Positions 40,388-49,103 of a stretch of DNA of 64,000 bases are shown piece after piece (position 1 is the first letter of the stretch; every line of letters begins with the position of its first letter). The position numbers and the translations under genes are program-made. The DNA comes from Allobacillus halotolerans (GTDB lineage Bacteria > Bacillota > Bacilli > Bacillales > Alkalibacillaceae): contig NZ_JAHLZF010000007.1 of NCBI RefSeq assembly GCF_018967645.1, positions 55,115-119,114 on the forward strand, given 5' to 3'. The notes under the pieces are model-generated. The model made no database searches. It worked only from the letters and a program-made list of their open reading frames with translations, and was not told the origin of the DNA.

Positions 40388-40948
40388 ATGAAAGTAGGTT
40401 TGTTTGGGGGCACATTTGACCCACCACATAAAGGACATTTTGTGATCGGGAAAACCGTCAAAGAAAAATTGGATTTGGATGAAGTCTGGTTTATACCAAC
40501 TTATGAACCCCCTCATAAAGATGAAGCAACGGCATCACCAGACGACCGACTACGTATGTTGGAACGAATGATTGATGGTGAGGATGGACTTTTCATATCA
40601 ACCATTGAGTTCGACCGAGAAGGCCGTTCTTATACAATCGATACAGTGAAAGCATTACGAGAGCTTCATCCAGATGTAGCGTTTTACTTTATTATCGGAG
40701 GCGATCAAATAGCTTTCTTATCCAATTGGTATCAAATCGAGGAATTAAAAGAATTGGTACAATTTATTGGGGTGAGAAGAGAAGGCTATTCTTATACGGA
40801 ATCCGATCAAGTTCAGATGCTGGAGATTCCCGACCTACCCTATTCATCGACTAGCATTCGAAAGGGATTGCAACAAAATGAACCGGTAGAAGGTTTGCAG
40901 AAAGAAGTAGAACGGTATATAAGGGAGAATCATCTTTATGAACGTTGA
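40388..40948 (+). CDS. nadD: Nicotinate-nucleotide adenylyltransferase
   Basis: Transfers AMP to nicotinate mononucleotide in NAD synthesis. 186 residues (189 in B. subtilis). Nucleotide-binding GGTFDPPHKGH at residues 7-17 and the SSTSIRKGL motif near 157 are present. The ATG at 40388 with SD AAGGTG is the family start; the longer frame from 40319 is not supported. The end overlaps yqeK by 11 bases. Confidence 0.96.
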   Translation: MKVGLFGGTFDPPHKGHFVIGKTVKEKLDLDEVWFIPTYEPPHKDEATASPDDRLRMLERMIDGEDGLFISTIEFDREGRSYTIDTVKALRELHPDVAFYFIIGGDQIAFLSNWYQIEELKELVQFIGVRREGYSYTESDQVQMLEIPDLPYSSTSIRKGLQQNEPVEGLQKEVERYIRENHLYER

Positions 40949-41498
40949 AATGGCATTAGCGGAATCCAAAAAAGTATTAAGTAGCAAACGTCAAGCACAT
41001 GTAGAGCGTGTAACCGAAGAGGCATTGCAATTAGCTAAATTGTATCATGCTGATCAAGAACAAGTAGGTATTGCCGCTGCACTACATGATTACGCAAAAG
41101 AGTTTGATAAAGCATTTCTTACGAAAACGATTGAGTCATCCGTTCATCTGCCCAAAGACTTATTGTTGTTTAATGAAGAGCTGTTACATGGTCCAGCAGG
41201 TGCAGAGCTCATCCGGCGAAAATTTAATATAGAAGAAAAAAATATTCTTCATTCAATTCGTTACCATACGACAGGGCGAGCGAGAATGTCTCTTGAAGAA
41301 AAAATTGTTTTCTTAGCGGATTATATTGAACCAGGAAGAGATTTTCCTGCCGTATATAAAGTAAGGGAGTTAGCTACTGAAGACTTGAATGAAGCTTGCC
41401 GATATTCACTAAGGGAAACGATTCAGTTTTTAATGAGTAAAAATCAATTGATTTACCCTGATACGTTTCATGCATATAATGAATTAACAAAAAAATAG
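40938..41498 (+). CDS. yqeK: HD-domain protein YqeK (diadenosine tetraphosphate hydrolase family)
   Basis: 186-residue HD hydrolase. YqeK proteins hydrolyse Ap4A symmetrically in characterised Firmicutes. Metal ligands: H of RQAHVERV near 20, the HD pair in AALHDYAKE near 52-56, H of ELLHGPAGAEL near 83 and the RYHTTGRARM region near 108, then FLADYIEPGR. SD AAGGGAG; overlaps the 3' end of nadD, so translation is coupled. Confidence 0.93.
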   Translation: MNVEMALAESKKVLSSKRQAHVERVTEEALQLAKLYHADQEQVGIAAALHDYAKEFDKAFLTKTIESSVHLPKDLLLFNEELLHGPAGAELIRRKFNIEEKNILHSIRYHTTGRARMSLEEKIVFLADYIEPGRDFPAVYKVRELATEDLNEACRYSLRETIQFLMSKNQLIYPDTFHAYNELTKK

Positions 41499-41509
41499 GA
41501 GGGTTTTAT

Positions 41510-41854
41510 TTGGATAGTAAACAACTACTCGAGATTGCAGCAAAGGCTTGTGATGATAAAAGTGGTCAAGATATTGTTGCACTCGATATGAAAGAAGTAT
41601 CATTAATTGCAGATTACTTTTTAATTTGTTCTGGAAACAATGAACGTCAAGTGGACGCAATCAGCAAGTCCATAAAAGACGCAGTAGAAGAACAAGGAAA
41701 AGAAGTGAAAAAAATAGAAGGAAAAGAGCAAGCAAGATGGGTGCTCGTTGATTTAGAAGATGTTGTTGTCCATATTTTCCATAAAGAAGAAAGAGCGTAT
41801 TATAACTTGGAAAAGTTATGGGGCGACGCGTCAAAAGTTGACTTGCCGATCTAA
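41510..41854 (+). CDS. rsfS: Ribosomal silencing factor RsfS
   Basis: Binds L14 on the 50S subunit and blocks subunit joining when nutrients are scarce. 114 residues (118 in B. subtilis YqeL). Core DIVALDMKEVSLIADYFLIC near 20-40, EGKEQARWVLVDLEDVVVHIF near 72-92 and YNLEKLWGDA are typical. Start TTG at 41510 with SD AGGAGGG five bases upstream; no ATG start is possible. Confidence 0.94.
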   Translation: MDSKQLLEIAAKACDDKSGQDIVALDMKEVSLIADYFLICSGNNERQVDAISKSIKDAVEEQGKEVKKIEGKEQARWVLVDLEDVVVHIFHKEERAYYNLEKLWGDASKVDLPI

Positions 41855-41871
41855 GAAAGGACGCAATTTTC

Positions 41872-42600
41872 ATGTATGGCCAAATGGCAAAAATCTATGA
41901 TTACTTCATGACCGACGTACCATATAATCAATGGGTTGATTTTTACAAAGCGTTTACCAAAGAACATTTGAATCCGTCGGTTTTGGACCTCGGTTGTGGA
42001 ACGGGGGAGATGTCATTACGCTTGGAGCCGACCGCAAAAAAAGTCGTCGGTATCGATCTGTCCGCAGAAATGATTGAGCAAGCGAATGATAAAAAACCAC
42101 ACGGCAGTTCGACCGAGTTTGAGCAAGCGGATTTGGTTCAGTTATCACTCGATGAACAGTTCGATGTCATTGTCAGCTTTTTGGATGTTCTCAACTATAT
42201 AACAGAAAAAGATCAAGTGAAGGAATCCTTCCGACGAATAAAAAAGCACCTGAATCCAGGTGGAAAATTTCTTTTTGATGTTCATAGTCTTGAACATATG
42301 AACCAACTAATTAAAGATGAAATTTATTCATATGTAACAGATGATCTAAGTTATATTTGGTTTTGTCTACCTGGACAAGAAAAAGGAGAGGTCCATTACG
42401 ACCTCACATTTTTCGTAGCTGATGATGACGGGCGTTATCAACGATTTGACGAAGAGCATACCCAACGGACTTTTTTGGTCGAACAATATAAACACTGGCT
42501 GATGCAAGCGGGTTTTTCGACTGTACGCGTATATGCAGATTTTAATTTTTTTGAGGAAAGTGAAGATGGAGACCGTTTGTTCTTTGTCTGTGAAGCATAG
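41872..42600 (+). CDS. yqeM: SAM-dependent methyltransferase YqeM
   Basis: 242-residue class I methyltransferase. SAM motif VLDLGCGTGEMSLRL near residue 35, VVGIDLSAEMIEQA near 56 and DVIVSFLDVLNYI near 100. The substrate is unknown; the conserved place after rsfS suggests a ribosome or tRNA target, but this is only inferred from context. It ends the yqeG cluster and is followed by a strong bidirectional terminator shared with comER. Confidence 0.9.
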   Translation: MYGQMAKIYDYFMTDVPYNQWVDFYKAFTKEHLNPSVLDLGCGTGEMSLRLEPTAKKVVGIDLSAEMIEQANDKKPHGSSTEFEQADLVQLSLDEQFDVIVSFLDVLNYITEKDQVKESFRRIKKHLNPGGKFLFDVHSLEHMNQLIKDEIYSYVTDDLSYIWFCLPGQEKGEVHYDLTFFVADDDGRYQRFDEEHTQRTFLVEQYKHWLMQAGFSTVRVYADFNFFEESEDGDRLFFVCEA

Positions 42601-42601
42601 T

Positions 42602-42633
42602 GAAAAAAGCAACATAAATTTGTTGCTTTTTTC
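42602..42633. terminator. Bidirectional terminator between yqeM and comER
   Basis: GAAAAAAGCAACA (42602-42614) pairs with TGTTGCTTTTTTC (42621-42633), with T runs on both strands; the flanking genes are convergent. Confidence 0.93.
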
Positions 42634-42655
42634 TTTGACTTGATTAACAATAGAA

Positions 42656-43498
42656 TTATCCACTGAAATTCATTTTTGCCTCATGGATTAATGCCTCGAC
42701 CATTTCTTGCTCTGTAGCAAATTTTTCATGCGTATTAATGAATACCTGATTAAAACTGTTGTGAATCTCTTTTTCCAACGCCTTCATACCTACTCCGGTG
42801 ATTCCACCTTTAACCATCACCTTTTCCCGTAAAGTTTGAAGTGAAAAATGTCTCTCTTCCAGTAAACGGCCAAAACCAATCACCATTGTCTCTATAAACT
42901 TTTCAGCATCTTCCCTCTTAAGCAAAGTCTCCTTTTCAACCGATTGAATCATATCTTCCAATACGTAACTTAGAAAAGCTGGACCGCAAGAAACGAGGTC
43001 AGAAGCGGCACGTACCGTTTCATCTTTGACTTCAACGGGCTCTGAAAACAATTTGCATGTTTGTTTAATCATTTGCTGATCAATTGCGTTCGTTCGCTGA
43101 CCAAAAGACAATAACGTGGCTCCAGTCAATGATTGATTCGTTATGCTCGGAATCATACGTGCAGTTTTACACGGTAAGATTTGATCAAGATGATCCGTTG
43201 AAATCGAGCTCGTAATCGATATAATCAGTTGGTCCTTTCTAATGTTCGGTTGAAGCTTTTTGGCAATTTCAAGGATCTCTTTCGGTTTAGCACATAATAG
43301 TAACACATCACATTTATTGGCCATGCTTGTTAAACTTCGTTCGACATGGACGTTTGGATACTGATTTAATAGCTCATAAGCCTTCATCAATGTTCGATTA
43401 TAAAGGTAAAGGTTCTTTTCTTCCACAGCCTGACTTTGCGTTAAAGAATGCAAAAGAACTTTCCCCATATTGCCTGTTCCGATAATTCCCCAATTCAT
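42656..43498 (-). CDS. comER: ComER, pyrroline-5-carboxylate-reductase-like protein
   Basis: 280-residue NAD(P)-binding protein of the ProC superfamily. Rossmann motif WGIIGTGNMGKVL at residues 3-15 and the C-terminal reductase-like segment VMVKGGITGVGMKALE near 230. ComER lies divergent from comE in Bacillus; it is dispensable for competence in B. subtilis and has been linked to sporulation and biofilm formation. It is probably not the main proline enzyme. SD AAGGAGG on the minus strand. Confidence 0.92.
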   Translation of the reverse strand: MNWGIIGTGNMGKVLLHSLTQSQAVEEKNLYLYNRTLMKAYELLNQYPNVHVERSLTSMANKCDVLLLCAKPKEILEIAKKLQPNIRKDQLIISITSSISTDHLDQILPCKTARMIPSITNQSLTGATLLSFGQRTNAIDQQMIKQTCKLFSEPVEVKDETVRAASDLVSCGPAFLSYVLEDMIQSVEKETLLKREDAEKFIETMVIGFGRLLEERHFSLQTLREKVMVKGGITGVGMKALEKEIHNSFNQVFINTHEKFATEQEMVEALIHEAKMNFSG

Positions 43499-43553
43499 TT
43501 CACAACCTCCTTAAAGGTATCCCTAAATTAATATATGAAAGAAGGTCTTGAAC

Positions 43554-44147
43554 ATGATTATTCAAAAGAAATGGTTGATTTATGTACTGATCTTTTTACT
43601 TTTACTTATTGCGTTATTTCTCTTTCAGCAAAACCCGGAAACTTCTTCAATTGTGATTGAAGAGCCAATTGAAGCGGAGGAAGAGGTGACTAATTCAATC
43701 GATGATTCGATTGAATCGAAAATAATATGGGTGGATATTAAAGGCATGGTTGAAAAGCCAGGTGTATACCAGTTAAAAGAAGGAGATCGTGTCAAGGATG
43801 CGATCCAGGTAGCAGGTGGCTTTTTAAAGGATGCTGATGAATTGATGGTCAATATGGCTGCATTGATCCAAGATGAAATGGTTATTTACGTACCAGCTAA
43901 GGGAGAAACAGAAGACGCCAATATTTTTTCCACAGGTGGAAAAGTGGAAGAAGGGAAGGTAAGGATTAACTCTGCGGGTTTAGATGAAATCATGACTTTA
44001 CCAGGAATTGGCGAACAAAAAGCGAAAAGTATTATCGAATTTCGTGATACAAATGGTAAATTTCAATCCGTTGATGATTTGTTACAAATCTCTGGCATCG
44101 GAGAAAAAACGCTTGAGCGGTTTAGAGAAATGGTGATTGTCCCATAG
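43554..44147 (+). CDS. comEA: Late competence DNA receptor ComEA
   Basis: Membrane-anchored double-stranded DNA receptor for transformation. 197 residues: N-terminal transmembrane anchor (about 8-25), an acidic linker, a SLBB domain (VDIKGMVEKPGVYQL near 60) and two C-terminal helix-hairpin-helix DNA-binding motifs (LPGIGEQKAKSIIEFR near 148 and ISGIGEKTLERF near 180). ATG at 43554 with SD GAAGG 8 bases away; the TTG at 43548 is too close to it. Divergent from comER. Confidence 0.94.
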   Translation: MIIQKKWLIYVLIFLLLLIALFLFQQNPETSSIVIEEPIEAEEEVTNSIDDSIESKIIWVDIKGMVEKPGVYQLKEGDRVKDAIQVAGGFLKDADELMVNMAALIQDEMVIYVPAKGETEDANIFSTGGKVEEGKVRINSAGLDEIMTLPGIGEQKAKSIIEFRDTNGKFQSVDDLLQISGIGEKTLERFREMVIVP

Positions 44148-44208
44148 AGCTGACATGATATACTAAAGGAAAATAATAAACTGAAAATACCTAGGAGGAT
44201 CATAACCA

Positions 44209-44778
44209 ATGGAGCGAATTTCTTGGGATCAATACTTTATGTCGCAAAGTCATTTATTGGCCTTGCGCAGTACGTGTGAACGGTTATCAGTTGGAGCGAC
44301 AATCGTACGTGAAAAACGTGTAATTGCTGGTGGATATAATGGAAGTGTTTCTGGCGGCGATCACTGTATTGAAGTCGGATGTAAAGTTATTGAAGGTCAT
44401 TGTGTACGAACAATTCACGCAGAAATTAATGCGATATTACAATGTGCAAAATTCGGCGTGCCAACAGAGGGGGCTGAAATTTACGTCACCCACTTTCCAT
44501 GTCTGAATTGTTGCAAGACGATCATCCAAAGTGGGATCAGTAAAATTTATTATGCTGAAGACTATCGGAATCATCCGTATGCGATTGAACTGCTTGAAGC
44601 TGCAGGTGTTGAATATGAAAAAGTAGAATTGGATTATTTACATATTGACACTGGGACGAAAGAAAAAATCACCTTAATGACAAAATTAATTCAAGAGTTG
44701 GAAGCGCAAGGGGTCGAAGAGGAAAAATTACGTCATTACCGAGAACAAGTCAATGACCTATTCATGCATGTCGAATGA
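44209..44778 (+). CDS. comEB: ComEB, dCMP deaminase
   Basis: Zinc-dependent deaminase making dUMP from dCMP. 189 residues, identical in length to B. subtilis ComEB. Zinc site: HAEINAIL near 71 (His and proton-shuttle Glu) and PCLNCCKTII near 99 (two Cys). Although in the comE operon, it is not needed for DNA uptake; it has been implicated in localisation of the competence machinery. SD AGGAGG, nine bases before the ATG. Confidence 0.95.
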   Translation: MERISWDQYFMSQSHLLALRSTCERLSVGATIVREKRVIAGGYNGSVSGGDHCIEVGCKVIEGHCVRTIHAEINAILQCAKFGVPTEGAEIYVTHFPCLNCCKTIIQSGISKIYYAEDYRNHPYAIELLEAAGVEYEKVELDYLHIDTGTKEKITLMTKLIQELEAQGVEEEKLRHYREQVNDLFMHVE

Positions 44779-44790
44779 TGTGAGGTCGAA

Positions 44791-47034
44791 TTGAAAGGTA
44801 ATATCTATTTAGCTGCCGTAATCTATACGTTGGGATACTTGCCGTTTGCAGTGAGCCTTTGTTTGCTTGGAGCATTGTTACTAACACTTCTCCGTTTTTG
44901 GTACAGTCATAAATGGTTTCTCGGAGTATCCCTTTTTCTTTTTATCCTCTCCATATATCTCTCGCCTCAAACAACAGCCCCCTCGGAAGAGAACACTCTA
45001 CCAGAAGAATATGCTGGACCAGCCATTATTAAAAGTCATCCAATCACCAAAGAATTCTACACTGAATTTGAAGTTGAGTTATCCAATCAGCAAATGGTGC
45101 TCATCCGCCAGCAAAAAGTTGAGCAAAATGCGATCAAGCATGGTGCCGTCTGTCTAACAGAGATGTCTATCGAGCAAGTTAATCAAGCAACGAATCCGGG
45201 CCAATTTGATTATCGTTCATTTTTGAATCATCAAGGCATTCAGGGAATTGCATATGATGCAACTATTGAAGAGTGTGTTGGTTCATCGTTCGTATCCCCC
45301 TTATATGAGTATCGGGATCGTTTGTTGGAACAAATTGACGATGTTTTTTCTCCAAACACTTCTATGTGGATGAAAGCCCTCTTGTTTGGCGAACGGTCAA
45401 ATTTCGATGACCAACTCATGGAAACTTTTCAATTTTGGAATCTGTCACATTTGCTTGCGATCAGTGGATTACATGTAGGGTTACTTTTGGCCTTATCCTA
45501 TGCTGTGTTGTATTTTGGTTTTCGCATTTCAAAAGAATCTGCTATGAACATATTGCTCGTTAGCATTCCGGTCTATATTGTGCTTGCTGGAAGCCAACCA
45601 TCTGTCATTCGTGCAGGCCTGATGGCTGTTTTGGTCATTCTGGTTACAAAGCTGAAAATGACTGTTAAATTGCTGGATGTTTTGGCCATCATTTATATTA
45701 TTTCTCTCGTGTTCGATCCCTATTTGTTCTATCAGCTCTCTTTTCAGTTCTCTTTTCTTGTGACGTGTAGTCTAATCTTGTCGAAGCAAATCATTACAAC
45801 GGATGGATGGTTGTGGACTTCGATAAAAATTAGTTTAATTAGCCAACTCGCATTATTGCCTCTTCAGTTTTATCACTTTTACTACACAAATGTGCTCTCA
45901 TTTCTCCTCAATTTATTGTTTGTCCCATATTTCACCGTGTTTATGCTACCGGTATTAATCACTCTCTTGTTGTTGCAGCTTCTGCACACTCCATTTGCTG
46001 TATTATTGGAAAAGTTATTTATATGGATCAACCAACCAATGATGGATGCGTTATTCGGTCTTGAACAATTTTCGATTGCTCAATGGATTGTCGGCAAACC
46101 ATCAATTCTTGTGATTGGCATTTATTATGTAATTTTTCTCATCATGATGGCTATGTGGAATCGTGGAAAGTTGAGATTCGCTGCAGTATTCGCGATTGCT
46201 TTGATTGGATGCTGGTGGATGCAGCAAGCCCTTCCTTATATGGACAATGCCTACAGAATTACAATGCTTGATGTCGGCCAAGGTGATTCATTCGTCATTG
46301 AGCTACCAAGGAGATCGGGTGTTTTAATGGTAGATGCAGGAGAAGAGGTTGTATATTCTCATTTGGACCAATCAAATAGAAACACAAAGAATATCATTCA
46401 ACCTTTTTTATGGTCCAAAGGCATTACTCAGATTGACGCCTTATTGATTAGTCATTTTGATTACGATCACGTCGCAGGCGGAAAAGAAATCATGGATTCA
46501 TTCAAACCAAAAGGGTTGTTTATTGCGGAAAGACAGGATCTCGAACCAATTACACGCTATTTTGGTGACAAATATCAACCCATTCATCTCATGCACGGTC
46601 ATCGCCTACAGTTTGGTGGTGGAACAATTGAAGTCATAGCACCTAAAACAAATCGATCATCCGGAAGTGAAAATAATCATTCATTAGTATTTATTCTGGA
46701 AGTAGATGGACATCGCACATTATTTGCCGGAGATCTAGAGGAACCAGGGGAGAGACGCATTCTACAAAGGAACTTGCCTCCGATTGATTTATTGAAAGTA
46801 GCCCACCATGGAAGCAAAACTTCTACGAGTGAAGCATTTATTAGAGAAGTCGGTGTAGATGTGAAGAATGCTTTGATTTCGGTTGGAGAAGACAACACCT
46901 TTAACCATCCATCTCAAGTAGTCATTAAACGCTTGGAAGATCATGGAATAAAGGTTTGGCGAACGGATACCCATGGTGCTGTCGAAATGATCTATAAAAA
47001 TGGACAAAGCACATTTTCTCCGTTTACACCATAG
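44791..47034 (+). CDS. comEC: DNA-uptake channel protein ComEC
   Basis: Polytopic protein that forms the channel through which single-stranded DNA enters during transformation. 747 residues. N-terminal helices and an OB-like region (about 60-170), the competence domain with NLSHLLAISGLHVGLLLALS near 218 and further membrane helices, and a C-terminal metallo-beta-lactamase domain (MLDVGQGDSFVIE near 492, LLISHFDYDHVAGG near 552, KVAHHGSKTSTSEAF near 669) with metal ligands intact, consistent with nuclease activity. Start TTG at 44791, SD GAGGTC, 12 bases after comEB. Confidence 0.94.
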   Translation: MKGNIYLAAVIYTLGYLPFAVSLCLLGALLLTLLRFWYSHKWFLGVSLFLFILSIYLSPQTTAPSEENTLPEEYAGPAIIKSHPITKEFYTEFEVELSNQQMVLIRQQKVEQNAIKHGAVCLTEMSIEQVNQATNPGQFDYRSFLNHQGIQGIAYDATIEECVGSSFVSPLYEYRDRLLEQIDDVFSPNTSMWMKALLFGERSNFDDQLMETFQFWNLSHLLAISGLHVGLLLALSYAVLYFGFRISKESAMNILLVSIPVYIVLAGSQPSVIRAGLMAVLVILVTKLKMTVKLLDVLAIIYIISLVFDPYLFYQLSFQFSFLVTCSLILSKQIITTDGWLWTSIKISLISQLALLPLQFYHFYYTNVLSFLLNLLFVPYFTVFMLPVLITLLLLQLLHTPFAVLLEKLFIWINQPMMDALFGLEQFSIAQWIVGKPSILVIGIYYVIFLIMMAMWNRGKLRFAAVFAIALIGCWWMQQALPYMDNAYRITMLDVGQGDSFVIELPRRSGVLMVDAGEEVVYSHLDQSNRNTKNIIQPFLWSKGITQIDALLISHFDYDHVAGGKEIMDSFKPKGLFIAERQDLEPITRYFGDKYQPIHLMHGHRLQFGGGTIEVIAPKTNRSSGSENNHSLVFILEVDGHRTLFAGDLEEPGERRILQRNLPPIDLLKVAHHGSKTSTSEAFIREVGVDVKNALISVGEDNTFNHPSQVVIKRLEDHGIKVWRTDTHGAVEMIYKNGQSTFSPFTP

Positions 47035-47042
47035 AATAGAAA

Positions 47043-47069
47043 AAAGAGGCTGAATAACTCAGCCTCTTT
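47043..47069 (-). terminator. Terminator between comEC and yqzM
   Basis: AAAGAGGCTGA (47043-47053) and TCAGCCTCTTT (47059-47069) form an 11-bp stem. The T run is best on the minus strand, so it mainly ends yqzM, and it may act on comEC too. Confidence 0.85.
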
Positions 47070-47085
47070 GAACTAACTATACTGA

Positions 47086-47220
47086 TTAAGAACCGATCAC
47101 CTGAAAGACTGTTCCAATGAAGAAAATAATGAAAAAGAATAAGAAAGAAAAACCAAAACCTTTAATTGAATCAACGACATCATTGTTTTTTGATTGTACT
47201 TCTTGTTCGAATTCGTTCAC
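47086..47220 (-). CDS. yqzM: YqzM family small membrane protein
   Basis: 44-residue protein with one transmembrane helix (GFGFSFLFFFIIFFIGTVFQ, about 21-40) after a polar N-terminus. The sequence after the start, NEFEQEVQSKNNDVVDSIK, and the C-terminal IGS match B. subtilis YqzM, as does the position between comEC and holA. Start GTG at 47220 is preferred: SD GGGAGGG is six bases away, whereas the upstream ATG at 47226 directly abuts it. Function unknown. Confidence 0.88.
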   Translation of the reverse strand: MNEFEQEVQSKNNDVVDSIKGFGFSFLFFFIIFFIGTVFQVIGS

Positions 47221-47368
47221 GTTCATCCCTCCCGTTTCATATACATTATACTGGTAGACAGAAGTTAACGTCTAGTCTTTTCGATAACTTCCATAAAATT
47301 TTAACAAATGATTGTTAAGAGTTGTCAGCTATATTCCTGCTAACAATACACACAATAAGTATACCACC

Positions 47369-47418
47369 AAACGCCGCCAAAGACAAAAACGGCCCGGGAT
47401 TTTGTCTTTTTGGCGTTT
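47369..47418. repeat. Extragenic imperfect palindrome upstream of holA
   Basis: AAACGCC (47369-47375) pairs with GGCGTTT (47412-47418), and AAAGACAAAA (47379-47388) pairs with TTTTGTCTTT (47400-47409), with an internal loop and an 11-base loop. No T run follows, so it does not look like a terminator. Confidence 0.75.
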
Positions 47419-47458
47419 ATATAGATTCGAGGGTGTCAGTTCTGACACCCTCTATATA
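47418..47458. repeat. Second extragenic palindrome upstream of holA
   Basis: GAGGGTGTCAG (47429-47439) and CTGACACCCTC (47442-47452) are perfect 11-bp arms around a TT loop; TATATA sequences flank both sides (47418-47423 and 47453-47458). Adjacent to the first palindrome; together they fill much of the 296-base gap between yqzM and holA. Confidence 0.8.
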
Positions 47459-47464
47459 TTTGCA

Positions 47465-47493
47465 TTGTCATTGCAGGTAATCCGTTATACGAT
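47465..47493 (+). promoter_or_regulatory. Candidate holA promoter
   Basis: TTGTCA (47465-47470), 17-bp spacer, TACGAT (47488-47493), directly after the second palindrome. Confidence 0.5.
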
Positions 47494-47516
47494 AAAAAAG
47501 GAGGAGATGAATCAAA

Positions 47517-48548
47517 ATGCATGCAAAGGAATTTTTGAACGCAAAAGGGAACAAAATTAAGCACAATGTTTTCTTATTATATGGAGAAGAAACGTTTTAT
47601 ATTCAAAAGGTAAGAGAAAAAATTGTTCAATCATCAGGTATTGGAAACGAAAATGATGATGTTCAGCTTTATGACATGGAAACAACCCCAATCCAAGAAG
47701 CCATTCATGATGCAGAAACGTTTCCTTTTTTCAGCAATCATAAAATAGTGATTATCAATCGCGCACATTTTTTGACGGGTCAAGTACATAAAGGAGATGT
47801 TGATCACCAGGTGGATGTATTGATGGATTTTATCAATCATCCAGTTGATTTTACGACCGTAATCATCATTGCTCCCTATCCAAAACTCGATCAACGAAAA
47901 AAAATCACCAAAATAGTGAAAGAAAATAGCATGGTGATTGATTGCACACCACCAAACTTATATGACATGAAAAGTACAATTGAACCAATGGCAGCATCAC
48001 ATGGCCTACAGTTGTCCAATGAAGTGATTGATCTACTGATCGAAAGAATTGGGGAGCATATAGAAGCCTTAGATCACGAATTAAAAAAGATCGCTTTATA
48101 TGCGACTGACGGAGCAATTAATTATGAACAAGCACAGTCACTAGTCTCCACTCATGCAGAAACGAGTACGTTTACATTGATTGATGCATTGACTGAAGGA
48201 AACCTAGGTCATTCACTTTCAGCTTTAAAGGAATTCCGTAAACGAAATGAAGAACCGATTGCACTGTTGGCACTTGTCGCATCCCAAATCCGTTTAATTT
48301 TGCAATGCAAATTGCTGAAAAAATCGAATTACCAACAACAACAAATGGCAAAGCAGTTGAAAGTGCATCCGTATGCGGTCAAAATGGCTCTAAAAAGGGA
48401 AAGAAGATTCACAGAAGATCAATTGAAACAAATGATCATTGAAGCAGCACGTTGTGATGAGCAAATGAAAACAGGTGAAAAGGATAAATGGTTAGCCTTG
48501 GAGATGTTTTTAGAAAGAGCCGGAAGAAAAATTGGTGAGCCTGCTTAG
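47517..48548 (+). CDS. holA: DNA polymerase III subunit delta
   Basis: Clamp-loader subunit that opens the beta clamp. 343 residues (347 in B. subtilis YqeN). N-terminal VFLLYGEETFYIQKVREKI (residues 18-36), the middle AAA+-like fold (FPFFSNHKIVIIN near 69) and the C-terminal helical collar (LALVASQIRLILQCKLL near 250). The ATG at 47517 is the only in-frame start; the SD AAGGAGG is 12 bases away, which is long, and a closer ATG at 47507 is out of frame. Confidence 0.94.
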   Translation: MHAKEFLNAKGNKIKHNVFLLYGEETFYIQKVREKIVQSSGIGNENDDVQLYDMETTPIQEAIHDAETFPFFSNHKIVIINRAHFLTGQVHKGDVDHQVDVLMDFINHPVDFTTVIIIAPYPKLDQRKKITKIVKENSMVIDCTPPNLYDMKSTIEPMAASHGLQLSNEVIDLLIERIGEHIEALDHELKKIALYATDGAINYEQAQSLVSTHAETSTFTLIDALTEGNLGHSLSALKEFRKRNEEPIALLALVASQIRLILQCKLLKKSNYQQQQMAKQLKVHPYAVKMALKRERRFTEDQLKQMIIEAARCDEQMKTGEKDKWLALEMFLERAGRKIGEPA

Positions 48549-48590
48549 AGGTTAAAGAATCGAGCTGAAATCAATCAAATAAATCAAATG

Positions 48591-48648
48591 AAAAGAGCTG
48601 ATGTTCAAGCACTCGAGTTAAGCTTGCTTGAAGACCAGCTCTTTTTTT
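48591..48648. terminator. Bidirectional terminator between holA and rpsT
   Basis: AAAGAGCTG (48592-48600) with CAGCTCTTT (48636-48644), an inner TTCAAGCA/TGCTTGAA stem, and T runs on both strands. The genes are convergent. Confidence 0.9.
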
Positions 48649-48672
48649 AATAAATTCCAACTAAATTTTCAC

Positions 48673-48939
48673 TTATGAAGTCAATTCATTTACTTTTGTC
48701 ATAAGCGTACGTTTTTTACGACTTGCATTGTTTTTATGAATAATACCTCTTTGTTGTGCTTTGTCGATTTTTTTGACCGCTGTAACTAAAGATTCTTTTG
48801 CTTCATCTACATTGTTGTTACGTACATGATTCTCCACCTCACGCATAGAACTACGCATGTCAGATTTAATCGTTTGGTTTCCTGTACGCTTTTCATTATT
48901 CACACGGATTCTTTTTGTTGAACTTTTAGTATTCGCCAT
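48673..48939 (-). CDS. rpsT: 30S ribosomal protein S20
   Basis: 88-residue basic helical protein of the small subunit, the same length as B. subtilis S20. It begins MANTKSSTKRIRVNNEKR and ends in ASRKKRTLMTKVNELTS. The start is the ATG at 48939 with SD AGGAGGTGA; an ATG two codons upstream is farther into the SD. It is a single-gene unit with its own promoter and a leader hairpin, convergent with holA and divergent from gpr. Confidence 0.96.
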   Translation of the reverse strand: MANTKSSTKRIRVNNEKRTGNQTIKSDMRSSMREVENHVRNNNVDEAKESLVTAVKKIDKAQQRGIIHKNNASRKKRTLMTKVNELTS

Positions 48940-48961
48940 ATTCATTCACCTCCTGATGAAA

Positions 48962-48985
48962 TGTCCAAGAAATATTCGTTGGACA
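48962..48985 (-). promoter_or_regulatory. Leader hairpin of rpsT
   Basis: TGTCCAA (48962-48968) and TTGGACA (48979-48985) make a 7-bp stem in the rpsT 5' leader, between the promoter and the SD. It could serve autoregulation by S20 or mRNA stability; not proven. Confidence 0.5.
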
Positions 48986-48991
48986 AAAATT

Positions 48992-49020
48992 ATTGTACCA
49001 AAGCTTGGTCCAAATTTCAA
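48992..49020 (-). promoter_or_regulatory. Sigma-A promoter of rpsT
   Basis: On the minus strand TTGAAA (49020-49015), 17-bp spacer, TACAAT (48997-48992). Confidence 0.8.
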
Positions 49021-49103
49021 TTAATTCCTGTCAAGCGCGAATGCTTATCGAGTAAAATATGGAATTTAGAACAGACTAAGGAGCAGAGATTGGAGGGTAT
49101 TAG

